From Patescibacteria group bacterium (GTDB lineage: Bacteria > Patescibacteriota > Patescibacteriia > Patescibacteriales > UBA12465), in the NCBI GenBank assembly GCA_028681575.1, contig JAQUHX010000005.1, forward strand, positions 1 through 47,161: DNA of 47,161 bases. The letters are read 5' to 3'. Shown here in pieces: positions 24,982 to 32,728 of the stretch. Below the pieces are notes generated by a model. The model had not been told where the DNA came from, did no database searches, and was given only the letters and a program-made list of their open reading frames with translations. A program made the position numbers and the translations under genes. How positions within the stretch are numbered: position 1 is the stretch's first letter; the number at the start of each line of letters is the position of its first letter.

Positions 24982-25503
24982 ATGGAAAATGCAAAATTTC
25001 TTGAGAAAAACCATGCTCTTAGTTTGCGCTTAGTTTCCGATGGCACCACTGGTGAACAGTGGATCAAGAGACTAGAAGACCAAGGCCATATTTTGAGCTT
25101 GGAAATAAAGAGCCTATTAAGGTCGTCTCAATTCGTCGCTACTAAGGATAGGGTTTTAGAGGTGGTAATTTTGAAAAAAACTTTAGAAAAAGCCTTAATT
25201 TTACAAAGGGAGGAGGTTTTAGCTGAGGCAAGGACATTGCATTTAGTTCCAGTTAACCTGGAAACTGCTTGCTTATTAAGAGAAGAATTAAGTCTTAACT
25301 GGCTTAGTCGTCTTAATTTGCAAAGAGTTCTTGTTTTTTCTAAAGATAGCGATTTGGCTATTTTTGGTTCCAGTCATTTCCGGGGTTCGCTTGATACTCC
25401 TAGATTTTTAAGGGCCGGTTGTTTTGGTTATGTGTTCAGGCGGCCGGATTCAAATGAGCTTAGTTGTAATGGTTGGGATTTTAAAATTCCAGCAAGTAAT
25501 TAA
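24982..25503 (+). CDS. Hypothetical protein, compact globular
   Basis: 173 residues, no function recognised. It has no signal peptide or membrane helix. Conspicuous features are DGTTGEQWIKRLEDQGH near the N-terminus, a helical middle (TLEKALILQREEVLAEARTLHL), and CLLREELSLNWLSRLNLQRVLVFSKD followed by a C-terminal beta-rich part rich in aromatic residues. I have the impression that similar proteins, with a TTGEEWI-like opening, are widespread and multicopy in Patescibacteria, but I cannot verify that here. It has its own promoter and a long structured leader, suggesting post-transcriptional control. Confidence 0.75.
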   Translation: MENAKFLEKNHALSLRLVSDGTTGEQWIKRLEDQGHILSLEIKSLLRSSQFVATKDRVLEVVILKKTLEKALILQREEVLAEARTLHLVPVNLETACLLREELSLNWLSRLNLQRVLVFSKDSDLAIFGSSHFRGSLDTPRFLRAGCFGYVFRRPDSNELSCNGWDFKIPASN

Positions 25504-25507
25504 ATTG

Positions 25508-25537
25508 AAAAAGCCATTCGTAAGAATGGCTTTTTTT
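25508..25537. terminator. Bidirectional terminator
   Basis: AAAAAGCCATTC, GTAA loop, GAATGGCTTTTTTT, between the hypothetical gene and convergent gatB. Confidence 0.9.
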
Positions 25538-25558
25538 CTGGTTATTAAATCTTTAAAA

Positions 25559-27055
25559 TTATTTTTCTAAGAGAGCTTTGATTTTTTCTGGATTAGCACG
25601 TCCGCGTGTTTCGGCCATCACCTTGCCGATAAAAAATTGGAGCAGGGCAACTTTACCATTTTTGTAGTCAGCAGCTTGTTCTGGGTAATCATTTAATACC
25701 TTCACAATTGTTTCTTTGATTAAAGATTCATCATCGGTTTGTTCTAAAGCAAAATCATTCATGATTTGAATGGGGTCACCACCCGTGTGATACATTTTTT
25801 CTAAAATTTTCTGAGCGGCTGAAGAGTTTATTTTTTCTTGAGAAATTAAACAGGCTAACTGGCCAAAATTTTCTGGGGTAACTTTTAATTCATTAACATT
25901 TTGGTTGTCTGCTCGTAAAAATTTAAGTAGTTCGCTGCTGATTAGGTTAACAATCAGACTAGCGATTTTTTTATCTGTGCGGGGACGATTGCTCTGGTTG
26001 GCGATTAGCCAAGCGTCAGCTTCCGAGATTGCTTGTTCAGTAAAATCAGATAAATCTTCATTGGCGATAATTATTTCTGCTTGCTCGCGACGCCAACCGT
26101 ATTGTTTAATAAAGCGTTGAATTCTCTCTTCTGGTAGTTCGCCTATTTCTTGAGCAATTTTTTTAACCCATTCGGGGCTGATTTCTAAAGGAGGGATGTC
26201 TGGCTCAGGAAAATAACGGTAATCAGCTGCTGTTTCTTTGAGGCGTTGTGGCTTAGTTTTATTTTTTTTGTCATCCCAACCACGAGTTTCCGCCTTGATT
26301 GATTCACCTTTGTCTAGTAATTTCCCTTGGCGTTCAATTTCATAATTAATCGCCCTTTCAACTGCTTTAAAGGAGTTGATATTTTTTATTTCTACTTTTG
26401 GGTTTAATTTGTCTTTTTTGAGCGCTGAGATGGCGCCATCTTTATATTCCCAAGTTCCTGGCAGCTGTAGACTAATGTTAGCTTCGCAGCGCATCTCTCC
26501 TTTTTCCATATCGGCGCGGGAAATTTTAAGATAGCGGAGAAGCTGTTGGAAGCGCTGACAGAAATCTTTAGCTTGGGCAGCGTTCTTTATAACAGGCTCG
26601 CTGACTAATTCTAAAAGTGGCGTTCCAGCCCTATTGAAATCTAAAAGAGAATAGTCTTTTCCGTTGGGATGCTTAGATTTGCCCGTGTCTTCTTCAAGAT
26701 GAATCCTGGTGATTGCCACGGGGCCATCTTCAGTTTCCAATTTTCCGTGACGACATAAAGGCTGATCATATTGAGAAATCTGGTATCCTTTAGGTAAGTC
26801 AGGATAAAAATAATTTTTTCGATCAAATTTAGAGTAAGCGCTAATCTGACAATCTGTTGCTAGACCAGCTAAAATTACCAATTCTATTGCGCGCTTGTTG
26901 GGCTGAGGGAGGGTGCCAGGGTGGGCTAAGCAGATTGGGCAAACATTTGTATTAGGCTTTTTGCCGGTGGCGTCATTGTCACAGGCGCAAAACATTTTGC
27001 TTTTGGTTAGTAATTCAGCGTGAATTTCTAAGCCAATAATAACATCATAATTCAT
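25559..27055 (-). CDS. gatB: Aspartyl/glutamyl-tRNA amidotransferase subunit B
   Basis: 498 residues. GatB binds the mischarged tRNA and activates its Asp/Glu side chain for amidation with ammonia from GatA. Family signatures: VIGLEIHAELLTKSKMFC at the N-terminus, paired CxxC motifs (CACDN, CPICLAHPG) forming a zinc site, and KNYFYPDLPKGYQISQYD. The C-terminal helical tail domain (about 345-498) is complete, ending in a GxVMAETRGRANPE motif. No gatA or gatC is adjacent. The reading frame is intact and the start ATG is preceded by an AT-rich region without a Shine-Dalgarno. Confidence 0.98.
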   Translation of the reverse strand: MNYDVIIGLEIHAELLTKSKMFCACDNDATGKKPNTNVCPICLAHPGTLPQPNKRAIELVILAGLATDCQISAYSKFDRKNYFYPDLPKGYQISQYDQPLCRHGKLETEDGPVAITRIHLEEDTGKSKHPNGKDYSLLDFNRAGTPLLELVSEPVIKNAAQAKDFCQRFQQLLRYLKISRADMEKGEMRCEANISLQLPGTWEYKDGAISALKKDKLNPKVEIKNINSFKAVERAINYEIERQGKLLDKGESIKAETRGWDDKKNKTKPQRLKETAADYRYFPEPDIPPLEISPEWVKKIAQEIGELPEERIQRFIKQYGWRREQAEIIIANEDLSDFTEQAISEADAWLIANQSNRPRTDKKIASLIVNLISSELLKFLRADNQNVNELKVTPENFGQLACLISQEKINSSAAQKILEKMYHTGGDPIQIMNDFALEQTDDESLIKETIVKVLNDYPEQAADYKNGKVALLQFFIGKVMAETRGRANPEKIKALLEK

Positions 27056-27109
27056 ATATTAGCAGTGTAGCGAAAAAAAACTCTCAAGGGAAGTTTAAAG
27101 TCTTATTTT

Positions 27110-27137
27110 TTGACTTTCTGACTTTTTTATATTATAG
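27110..27137 (+). promoter_or_regulatory. Probable promoter of the 27163 gene
   Basis: TTGACT and TTATAG with a 16-bp spacer, overlapping a TATTAT. Predicted leader about 20 nt. Confidence 0.5.
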
Positions 27138-27162
27138 TTTACTTCAATAAATTGGTTTTTAT

Positions 27163-28065
27163 ATGAATTTTGAAAAAAAGTTCCCAAATTTTAAAAGTAA
27201 TCATTCAGAGTTGCGCGACCCGGCCGTTGGTAACGAAAAAAATAATTTAGATTTACCTAGCCCAGAAGAGATTGCTGCTGCCCCCTCTTTTAAGAGTCGT
27301 GATGCTTTTGAGAGTTGGATTGGGCAGAAAAAAAAGACTCCTCAGGGCTATCGAGAATTAGATAATTTTTATAGTTTAGTTGAGCGGGCTGCCGGAGGGG
27401 AGTCGGCGGGGGTTTTTGCTTATCTAAAAGAGCTTGAAGAAAAAAATAAAAATCTTTCTGAAGGGGAAAAAATAGAACCAGTTTGCGACCCCTTTGAGCG
27501 CTTAAATAATTTAGATCCCGCTAAATATGGGGAAGGCCAAGTTATTAGCTCTTTAGACATTGAAGATTTTAGTGATATTTTAAAATCTTTAAACCCGGAA
27601 ACAAGACAGTTTGTTTTTGCTAATCGAGACCATCTAACCTTGTCTAAAGTAAAAGAGATTATCAGGTATCGTTTAATTGATTCGACTATTGTTTATCATG
27701 TTAGCCCAAATAATATTGATTTAAGCGATTCTTTAAAAGGGGATGTTTATTTTAGCACTGACATCAAGCAACTTTTTAAGGCTCCAGGTGCGCAGTATCT
27801 TTATGCTTTTCGTCTCCCAAAACAGCAAATAGAGACGACTAAATATGGGGCCAAGGATTGCTTTGGCTACCTTAAAAATTCGGGGAGTGGGGTTGGAATT
27901 ATTGATAAAATTAAAATTTATGATGATAAGCAGCCCAAGAAAGCCGGTAATCAGAAAGAGATTCTTGATTCTTTGGGGGCAGCTTTCGCTGACTATCTTC
28001 CCGCCTCTCAGAGGGGCAATAGGTTTTCAGATACTTACAGAGATAATTATGAATTAAAGTATTAA
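27163..28065 (+). CDS. Hypothetical protein, possible ADP-ribosyltransferase-like fold
   Basis: 300 residues, not confidently assigned. The N-terminal half is hydrophilic and helical, with a Pro/Ala-rich linker and segments such as FESWIGQKKKTPQGYREL. The C-terminal half (about 180-250) reads IVYHVSPNNIDL, GDVYFSTDIKQLF and YLYAFRLPKQQIE, a His-Ser/Tyr-Phe-Ser pattern that faintly resembles ADP-ribosyltransferase-fold domains (YHxS then yFST). The third motif (Glu) cannot be located safely. No secretion signal. It stands alone between gatB and a small convergent gene, with its own promoter and terminator. Function unknown. Confidence 0.6.
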   Translation: MNFEKKFPNFKSNHSELRDPAVGNEKNNLDLPSPEEIAAAPSFKSRDAFESWIGQKKKTPQGYRELDNFYSLVERAAGGESAGVFAYLKELEEKNKNLSEGEKIEPVCDPFERLNNLDPAKYGEGQVISSLDIEDFSDILKSLNPETRQFVFANRDHLTLSKVKEIIRYRLIDSTIVYHVSPNNIDLSDSLKGDVYFSTDIKQLFKAPGAQYLYAFRLPKQQIETTKYGAKDCFGYLKNSGSGVGIIDKIKIYDDKQPKKAGNQKEILDSLGAAFADYLPASQRGNRFSDTYRDNYELKY

Positions 28066-28085
28066 AAAGCTTTTTTAAAAAAAGG

Positions 28086-28117
28086 AGAGCCTTGGATTTT
28101 CCAAGGCTCTTTCTTTT
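28086..28117 (+). terminator. Terminator
   Basis: AGAGCCTTGG and CCAAGGCTCT arms with ATTTT loop, then a T-rich tail. Serves the 27163 gene; the 28133 gene converges on it. Confidence 0.85.
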
Positions 28118-28132
28118 AATTAATTTTTTTTG

Positions 28133-28450
28133 TCATTTTTTTAGCAATAATGCTAAATTTTGAAAACCATTTTCTTTTTCCAGTTCTAGTGTCTGGCGGT
28201 AGTCTTCAAAACGTCTAATGCCGCCAGGGCTAAGAAAGTCCTTTTCAATCAAAGCTTTTAGCTGAGCTTCGTCATCATCCTTGTCAAGAGGCAACAAAAA
28301 TTTTTCCCAAATTGTTGTTAGGGTAACTTTGTGAAAAAAGCCTGCTATGCCAAAGATGTTTTTTTGTTGGGGATTTATTTCTGATTGGATTTTTAGAAAT
28401 TCCAACAGAATCCCGCTAACCATCTTTTGGTTTTGACTTATTTCCTTCAT
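28133..28450 (-). CDS. Small hypothetical protein
   Basis: 105 residues, no family recognised. Mostly alpha-helical by composition, with an acidic patch (LDKDDDEAQLKALIEKDFLSP) and a terminal LLLKK. No membrane helix or signal peptide. It ends in TGA. The region before it (28451-28535) separates it from the dTTP operon, so it may be the last gene of that unit. Coding status rests on length, sensible amino-acid composition and absence of competing frames. Confidence 0.55.
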   Translation of the reverse strand: MKEISQNQKMVSGILLEFLKIQSEINPQQKNIFGIAGFFHKVTLTTIWEKFLLPLDKDDDEAQLKALIEKDFLSPGGIRRFEDYRQTLELEKENGFQNLALLLKK

Positions 28451-28535
28451 TTTTCATCATTTTTTAATTATTTAGTTGTTAAACGCCTAGTTGCAGGAAA
28501 GTAACTATAATATAAAATTAAAATAATGTCAATAG

Positions 28536-29798
28536 TTAGAAGCGGCCACTACTACCAAAGCCATTTTGGCCCCGATCAGTGTCTTCTAAAATAGGCCCCT
28601 CTTCAATTTTGTACTCAGAAAGGGGCTGGATTATTAGTTGAGCAATTTTTTGACCGGGCAAAATATGGTAGATATCTTGTCCAAGATTTTTAATTAAAAC
28701 TAAGATTTCACCACGATAACCAGCATCAATTACACCCCCTAAAGTGCTTAGCCCTTCTTTTGCTAGCCCGCTTTTGTCCCAGATTAAGCCAACTTGGTTC
28801 TGTGGAATTGCTAAGCGAATCCCGGTGCTAATTGTCATCTGCTGATAAGGGGCAATTGAAGCGGCTTCGGCAGAGTATAAGTCTAGTCCGGCATCTTGTA
28901 AGTGGGCCTTGGTTGGCAGCTTGGCTTCTGGGCTTAGGCGCTCTACTTTTAAAACTGAGTTAATGGTTTTTATTTCTTCTGGTTCGCTAGGACGGGGGAT
29001 TAATATTTGAGCTTCATCTTTTCTAAAGAAAAATTCTTTGTGGTTTTGAATTTGCTTGTTTTTACTAATGACTTCTGACAAAGCCTTAAAACTACTCTCC
29101 TTTTTGATTGAATCGCCGTTTAATAAACGCCGAACCTGAACCCAAATTAATTCACTAATTTCCCCGCGTTCTAAAATATTATTTTCCAAGGAGCATTCAA
29201 TTAAAGTAAAGCCGGGGATGGTGTTGGCAATTTCTAAATATACCTCTTCGGCTGAGCGAAGATGGTTTAGGTTGTTTTCGTGAATATCTTTAGTTTTACC
29301 TACCCAATCTTCACGAGCCCTTTTTTTAGCTAAATCAAAAGCAACTGTCGCTGGGACGTGTAGAATTAGAGATAAGTCGGGGTGGGGGATGTTAAATAAT
29401 TTATATTCCAAATCGTTAAGCCAAGAAAAGAAAACTTTACGTTCTAAGGAGTTATGTATCTTTGCTCCTTGATGGCCCATACTAGCCGAAACGTAGCGAT
29501 TAGATAAAACAATCTTTCCTTCTTCTAACCATTTTCTAATTTTAAAATTAGCATCAAAGCGGTCAGCAGCGTAGAAAATTGATGCCTGATATGGAGTAAC
29601 ATCTTCGGGGCCGCCATATTTTCCTGATAAATATTCTTCAACTAGTCCAGCCGATTTAGTATTGTATTGGGGAAAGTCAGCGATTTCCACCAAAAAACCC
29701 TCTTGTTTTAGCCGTTCGGCAAGTAAATTCAATTGAGTTGTTTTTCCGGAGCCGTCGGTTCCGTCAATGACAATTAATTTTCCCGAGTAGCTAGTCAT
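28536..29798 (-). CDS. Bifunctional thymidylate kinase / dUTPase fusion
   Basis: 420 residues with two enzymes in one frame. Residues 1-about 225 are thymidylate kinase: P-loop IDGTDGSGKTTQ, the substrate loop LSNRYVSASMGHQGAK and a LID-like RAREDWVGK. A linker of about 55 residues follows. Residues about 285-420 are a trimeric-type dUTPase with all five motifs: DAGLDLYSAE, DKSGLA, GGVIDAGYRGEI, GQKIAQLII and RGQNGFGSSG. Hydrolysis of dUTP yields dUMP for ThyA, and the kinase phosphorylates the resulting dTMP, so the fusion brackets the ThyA step encoded upstream in the same operon. It is last in the operon, 10 bp after the kinase-like gene. Confidence 0.93.
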   Translation of the reverse strand: MTSYSGKLIVIDGTDGSGKTTQLNLLAERLKQEGFLVEIADFPQYNTKSAGLVEEYLSGKYGGPEDVTPYQASIFYAADRFDANFKIRKWLEEGKIVLSNRYVSASMGHQGAKIHNSLERKVFFSWLNDLEYKLFNIPHPDLSLILHVPATVAFDLAKKRAREDWVGKTKDIHENNLNHLRSAEEVYLEIANTIPGFTLIECSLENNILERGEISELIWVQVRRLLNGDSIKKESSFKALSEVISKNKQIQNHKEFFFRKDEAQILIPRPSEPEEIKTINSVLKVERLSPEAKLPTKAHLQDAGLDLYSAEAASIAPYQQMTISTGIRLAIPQNQVGLIWDKSGLAKEGLSTLGGVIDAGYRGEILVLIKNLGQDIYHILPGQKIAQLIIQPLSEYKIEEGPILEDTDRGQNGFGSSGRF

Positions 29799-29808
29799 AG
29801 GTTTAAAA

Positions 29809-30381
29809 TTAGTTTTCTTCTTTCTGCTTATTTTGGATGAGAGTCAAGGTTTTGTCAATTTGTTCTTTTAATTCTTCTAAGGTGCCGTTATTTTCTAAAG
29901 TGTAATTAGCTTGAGCCATTACGGCGGGAATAGTTACTTCCGTTTCTTTGGCCTCATCAGCTAAAAACTCCTCCCAACTTTTTTTTGCATCACCAGGATT
30001 TTCTGCTCGTGATAAGACTCTTTGATAGCGAAGTTCTAGCTTAGCCTCAATCGCAATTAGATAAAAATTATCTAGGTGTTTTAAATATTCAATATCAGCT
30101 AAGCGGCGGATGCCATCAACAATAATTAAGTCATTGTTAGCCTCAGAAACTTGTTTAGTTAGGGCTCGGGCTAACAAATCTTCGCCGTAAGCTTGCCTTA
30201 AAAAGGTTGATAGTCTAATAATATTATCTCGCTCGGCCGGAACATCAAGATCTTTTAAAATTTTTCTTAAAACGTCAGAAAATTTAAAACTGACGCCACC
30301 ACAACATTTTTCTAAATGTTTTTTGACTACTTCTTTGCCGCTGGCAATCTGACCACTGAGGCCGATGATTATTTTAGCCAT
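29809..30381 (-). CDS. P-loop nucleoside-monophosphate-kinase-like protein
   Basis: 190 residues from ATG at 30381 (MAKIIIGLS); the track start at 30408 lies within the previous gene. The Walker A is GLSGQIASGKEVV and a second motif reads DLIIVDGIRRLADIEYL. These fit AAA_18 or dephospho-CoA-kinase-like P-loop kinases, a group that includes archaeal NMP kinases and phage dNMP kinases. The context, between DHFR and thymidylate kinase/dUTPase, suggests a (d)NMP substrate such as dCMP or dUMP, but specificity cannot be read from sequence. C-terminal coiled-coil-like tail. Confidence 0.75.
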   Translation of the reverse strand: MAKIIIGLSGQIASGKEVVKKHLEKCCGGVSFKFSDVLRKILKDLDVPAERDNIIRLSTFLRQAYGEDLLARALTKQVSEANNDLIIVDGIRRLADIEYLKHLDNFYLIAIEAKLELRYQRVLSRAENPGDAKKSWEEFLADEAKETEVTIPAVMAQANYTLENNGTLEELKEQIDKTLTLIQNKQKEEN

Positions 30382-30391
30382 AAAATTTAAA

Positions 30392-30895
30392 TTAAGTGTA
30401 GAGCACACGATAACGGACGGAAAAAGCGTGCTCGTTAATTTTTTTTAGTTCTAATAAATTTAAATTAAGCGGGAAATCAACATCAAATAAGGGGAGGCCG
30501 GAGCCAAATAGGCGAGGTTCAATCGTTAAAACTATCTCAGTGATTAGTTTTCTTTTTAAAAATTGGGAGTTTAGGTAACAGCCGCCCCCTAAAAGGGCTG
30601 ATTTATAGCCTTGGTCTTCTAAATTTTTTAAAACAGCTTCTGGTTCTCCATTTACAAACAGCACCCCCTCTTGTTCTGGGTGGCTCATTTCACTAAAGAC
30701 AACATTTAAACGGCGCGGCAGAGGCTTAGGCAGAGTGTTAAAAGTATTTTCGCCCATTAAAATGACGCCGTGTTTTTCTGATTCGGCCACAAATAATTTT
30801 TTATCTTCGGGACTGGTCCAATTGGCTAATTGGTTTTTGTCTTTCGCGATTCTCCCATCAGCAGAGATGGCCATCATGAGAGTAACTGGTATCAT
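30392..30895 (-). CDS. Dihydrofolate reductase-like protein (DHFR/RibD family)
   Basis: 167 residues from ATG at 30895. The fold follows DHFR and RibD C-terminal reductases: LMMAISADGRIA, the DHFR-like ANWTSPEDKKLF (W..PxD), ILMGENTFNTLPKPLP, then LLGGGCYLNSQFL and EPRLFGSGLPLF. Placed next to thyA it most likely regenerates tetrahydrofolate consumed by thymidylate synthase. The RibD-like features leave some doubt. The ORF-track start adds 10 residues read from a hairpin. A TATAAT at 30908-30903 sits 7 nt before the ATG, so this gene may also be expressed from a leaderless internal promoter. Confidence 0.8.
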   Translation of the reverse strand: MIPVTLMMAISADGRIAKDKNQLANWTSPEDKKLFVAESEKHGVILMGENTFNTLPKPLPRRLNVVFSEMSHPEQEGVLFVNGEPEAVLKNLEDQGYKSALLGGGCYLNSQFLKRKLITEIVLTIEPRLFGSGLPLFDVDFPLNLNLLELKKINEHAFSVRYRVLYT

Positions 30896-30910
30896 AGGGT
30901 TATTATAAGA

Positions 30911-30945
30911 TAAGCCCAACTTCACATAGTGAAGTTGGGCTTTAA
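30911..30945. other. 14-bp hairpin between thyA and the DHFR gene
   Basis: AAGCCCAACTTCAC-ATA-GTGAAGTTGGGCTT. On the minus strand it lacks a T run, so it is not a clean terminator for the operon; T-rich flank lies on the plus side. It may stabilise or process the mRNA, or partly uncouple the downstream genes. Confidence 0.6.
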
Positions 30946-30949
30946 TTTT

Positions 30950-31744
30950 TTAAACTGAAATAGGTGCTTTGATACTTGGGTGAGGATCATAACCCTCTAA
31001 AACAAAATCTTCATACTTGAAGCTAAAGATATCTTTAACTTCTGGGTTAATTTTCATTTTTGGTAAAGCTCTCGGTTCGCGTGATAACTGCTCCTTTACT
31101 TGTTCAAAGTGATTGTTGTAAATATGCAAATCACCGAAGGTGTGAACAAAATCACCGGGCTCTAGATCACAAACTTGAGCCACCATCATCGTCAGCAAGG
31201 CGTAAGAAGCAATATTAAACGGCACCCCTAAGAAAGTGTCGCAACTTCTTTGATAGAGTTGGCAGGATAATTTCCCCTTCTCTACATAAAATTGAAACAA
31301 GCAATGGCAAGGAGGTAATTGCATGTTTGGAATATCGGCGACGTTCCAAGCAGAAACAATGATTCGGCGTGAGTTGGGGTTATTTTTTATAGTCTTAATA
31401 ACCTCACTAATTTGATCAATGTGTTGGCCATCGGGGCTTGGCCAGGAACGCCATTGAACACCGTATACTGGACCAAGTTCGCCGTTTTCATCAGCCCATT
31501 CATCCCAAATTTTTACCCCATTTTCTTTCAAGTATTTAATATTGGAACTCCCCTGAAGAAACCACAAAAGCTCGTGAATAATTGATTTAAGGTGAAGTTT
31601 TTTGGTGGTAAGTGCGGGAAACCCTTTACTTAAATCAAAACGAGCTTGATATCCAAAAACACCACGAGTGCCGGTTCCGGTTCGGTCATCTCGATCATTG
31701 CCGTTTTCCATAATGTGAGACAACATGTCTAAATACTGTTTCAT
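30950..31744 (-). CDS. thyA: Thymidylate synthase (ThyA)
   Basis: 264 residues, the classic short form. Converts dUMP to dTMP with methylene-tetrahydrofolate, producing dihydrofolate. Motifs: [13 protein letters not shown] near the N-terminus, the catalytic Cys in [35 protein letters not shown] for dUMP binding, and [15 protein letters not shown]. All residues expected for activity are visible. It is between dCMP deaminase and the DHFR-like gene on the same strand. Confidence 0.99.
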   Translation of the reverse strand: MKQYLDMLSHIMENGNDRDDRTGTGTRGVFGYQARFDLSKGFPALTTKKLHLKSIIHELLWFLQGSSNIKYLKENGVKIWDEWADENGELGPVYGVQWRSWPSPDGQHIDQISEVIKTIKNNPNSRRIIVSAWNVADIPNMQLPPCHCLFQFYVEKGKLSCQLYQRSCDTFLGVPFNIASYALLTMMVAQVCDLEPGDFVHTFGDLHIYNNHFEQVKEQLSREPRALPKMKINPEVKDIFSFKYEDFVLEGYDPHPSIKAPISV

Positions 31745-31820
31745 AACTTTAAATATTAGAGGATCTATATTTTTAAAAAACTGCTATTAATTTACAATAA
31801 AACTCCTTAATAGTCAATTT

Positions 31821-32300
31821 TTAATATTTTACTATCTCTTCGTCTAATAAAACGAACTCCACACCCGCCTCTTTAAAGATTTCTTTGCTGCGGGCTGAGG
31901 CATGGTAGTCTTGATTACAAACCACTCTTTTAATACCGGAGTTAATAATCATCTTAGCACAGGTATAGCAGGGAGACATTTTAACATAAATTGTAGCGCC
32001 ATCTATTGCTGCTCCAAAGCGGGCTGCTTGGCAAATGGCGTTTTGTTCGGCGTGGGTGGTTCTAATGCAATGATTGCTTTTTGAACCATCTTCATGAGTA
32101 ACAGTATTCATTTCGTGGCCGATTTCGTCACAATGACGGCAGCCGACCGGTGAACCGGCGTAACCAGTGGAAACAATTCGGCGTTCTTTGACAATTATAG
32201 CGCCACAGTGACCGCGATCGCAGGTGCCGCGCTCACCAACGATTATTGCTAAGTGACTAAAATACTCATCCCAAGAAGGCCTAAGCTTTTTTTCATTCAT
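31821..32300 (-). CDS. dCMP deaminase
   Basis: 159 residues. Zinc deaminase that converts dCMP to dUMP, the ThyA substrate. Zinc/catalytic motifs: TTHAEQNAI (HAE) and MSPCYTCAKMII (PCxxC); the substrate region VSTGYAGSPVGCRHCDE and its extra Cys/His residues match ComEB-type dCMP deaminases. First gene of the dTTP operon, with a clear promoter upstream. The pathway encoded by this operon runs from dCMP or dUTP to dUMP, dTMP and dTDP. Confidence 0.95.
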   Translation of the reverse strand: MNEKKLRPSWDEYFSHLAIIVGERGTCDRGHCGAIIVKERRIVSTGYAGSPVGCRHCDEIGHEMNTVTHEDGSKSNHCIRTTHAEQNAICQAARFGAAIDGATIYVKMSPCYTCAKMIINSGIKRVVCNQDYHASARSKEIFKEAGVEFVLLDEEIVKY

Positions 32301-32324
32301 AAAATTAAAGATTTAATTACTTTT

Positions 32325-32352
32325 AGTATAGGTTATTTTGGATTATTTTCAA
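32325..32352 (-). promoter_or_regulatory. Promoter of the dTTP-synthesis operon
   Basis: TTGAAA (32352-32347), 16-bp spacer, TATACT (32330-32325). Leader about 18 nt to the dCMP deaminase ATG. Confidence 0.75.
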
Positions 32353-32439
32353 ACTAAGCTTGATTGATTTTATCCCTAAAAAACGCTAGACTAAAATTAG
32401 CCTAAAAATGATTAAAATTTTTTAAATTCGGTTTTTTCT

Positions 32440-32445
32440 TATAAT
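32440..32445 (+). promoter_or_regulatory. -10 box of the DUF167/glycosyltransferase operon
   Basis: TATAAT, 15 nt before the ATG at 32461. No clear -35. Confidence 0.5.
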
Positions 32446-32460
32446 TTTTAAACCATAACA

Positions 32461-32727
32461 ATGATTGAATCTCTGCGGCAAAAATTAATAAAAGATGGTG
32501 AATTAACTTTGGATTTACGCTTAAGTCCGCGCCGACCAGAAAATAAGTGGCTCGGGTCTTTAGTAGACGGCTCTTTTAAATTGGCCCTTCGGGCCGTTCC
32601 TGAGGATGGTGCCGCTAATCAGCTTTTAATAAAATTTTTAGCAAGTGAATTTTCTATTCTGCCCGAACAAATTAAGATTGTTTCCGGAGCCACTAGCAGG
32701 CGGAAGCTGGTTCGTTTAAGTAAATAA
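32461..32727 (+). CDS. DUF167 (YggU/UPF0235) family protein
   Basis: 88 residues. Small alpha/beta protein of the DUF167 family: LTLRLSPR-like start (LTLDLRLSPR), then the hallmark RAVPEDGAANQLLIKFLA and IKIVSGATSRRKLVRL. Function unknown. It is 1 bp upstream of the first GT2 gene and probably cotranscribed, though no functional link is evident. Confidence 0.9.
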   Translation: MIESLRQKLIKDGELTLDLRLSPRRPENKWLGSLVDGSFKLALRAVPEDGAANQLLIKFLASEFSILPEQIKIVSGATSRRKLVRLSK

Positions 32728-32728
32728 T

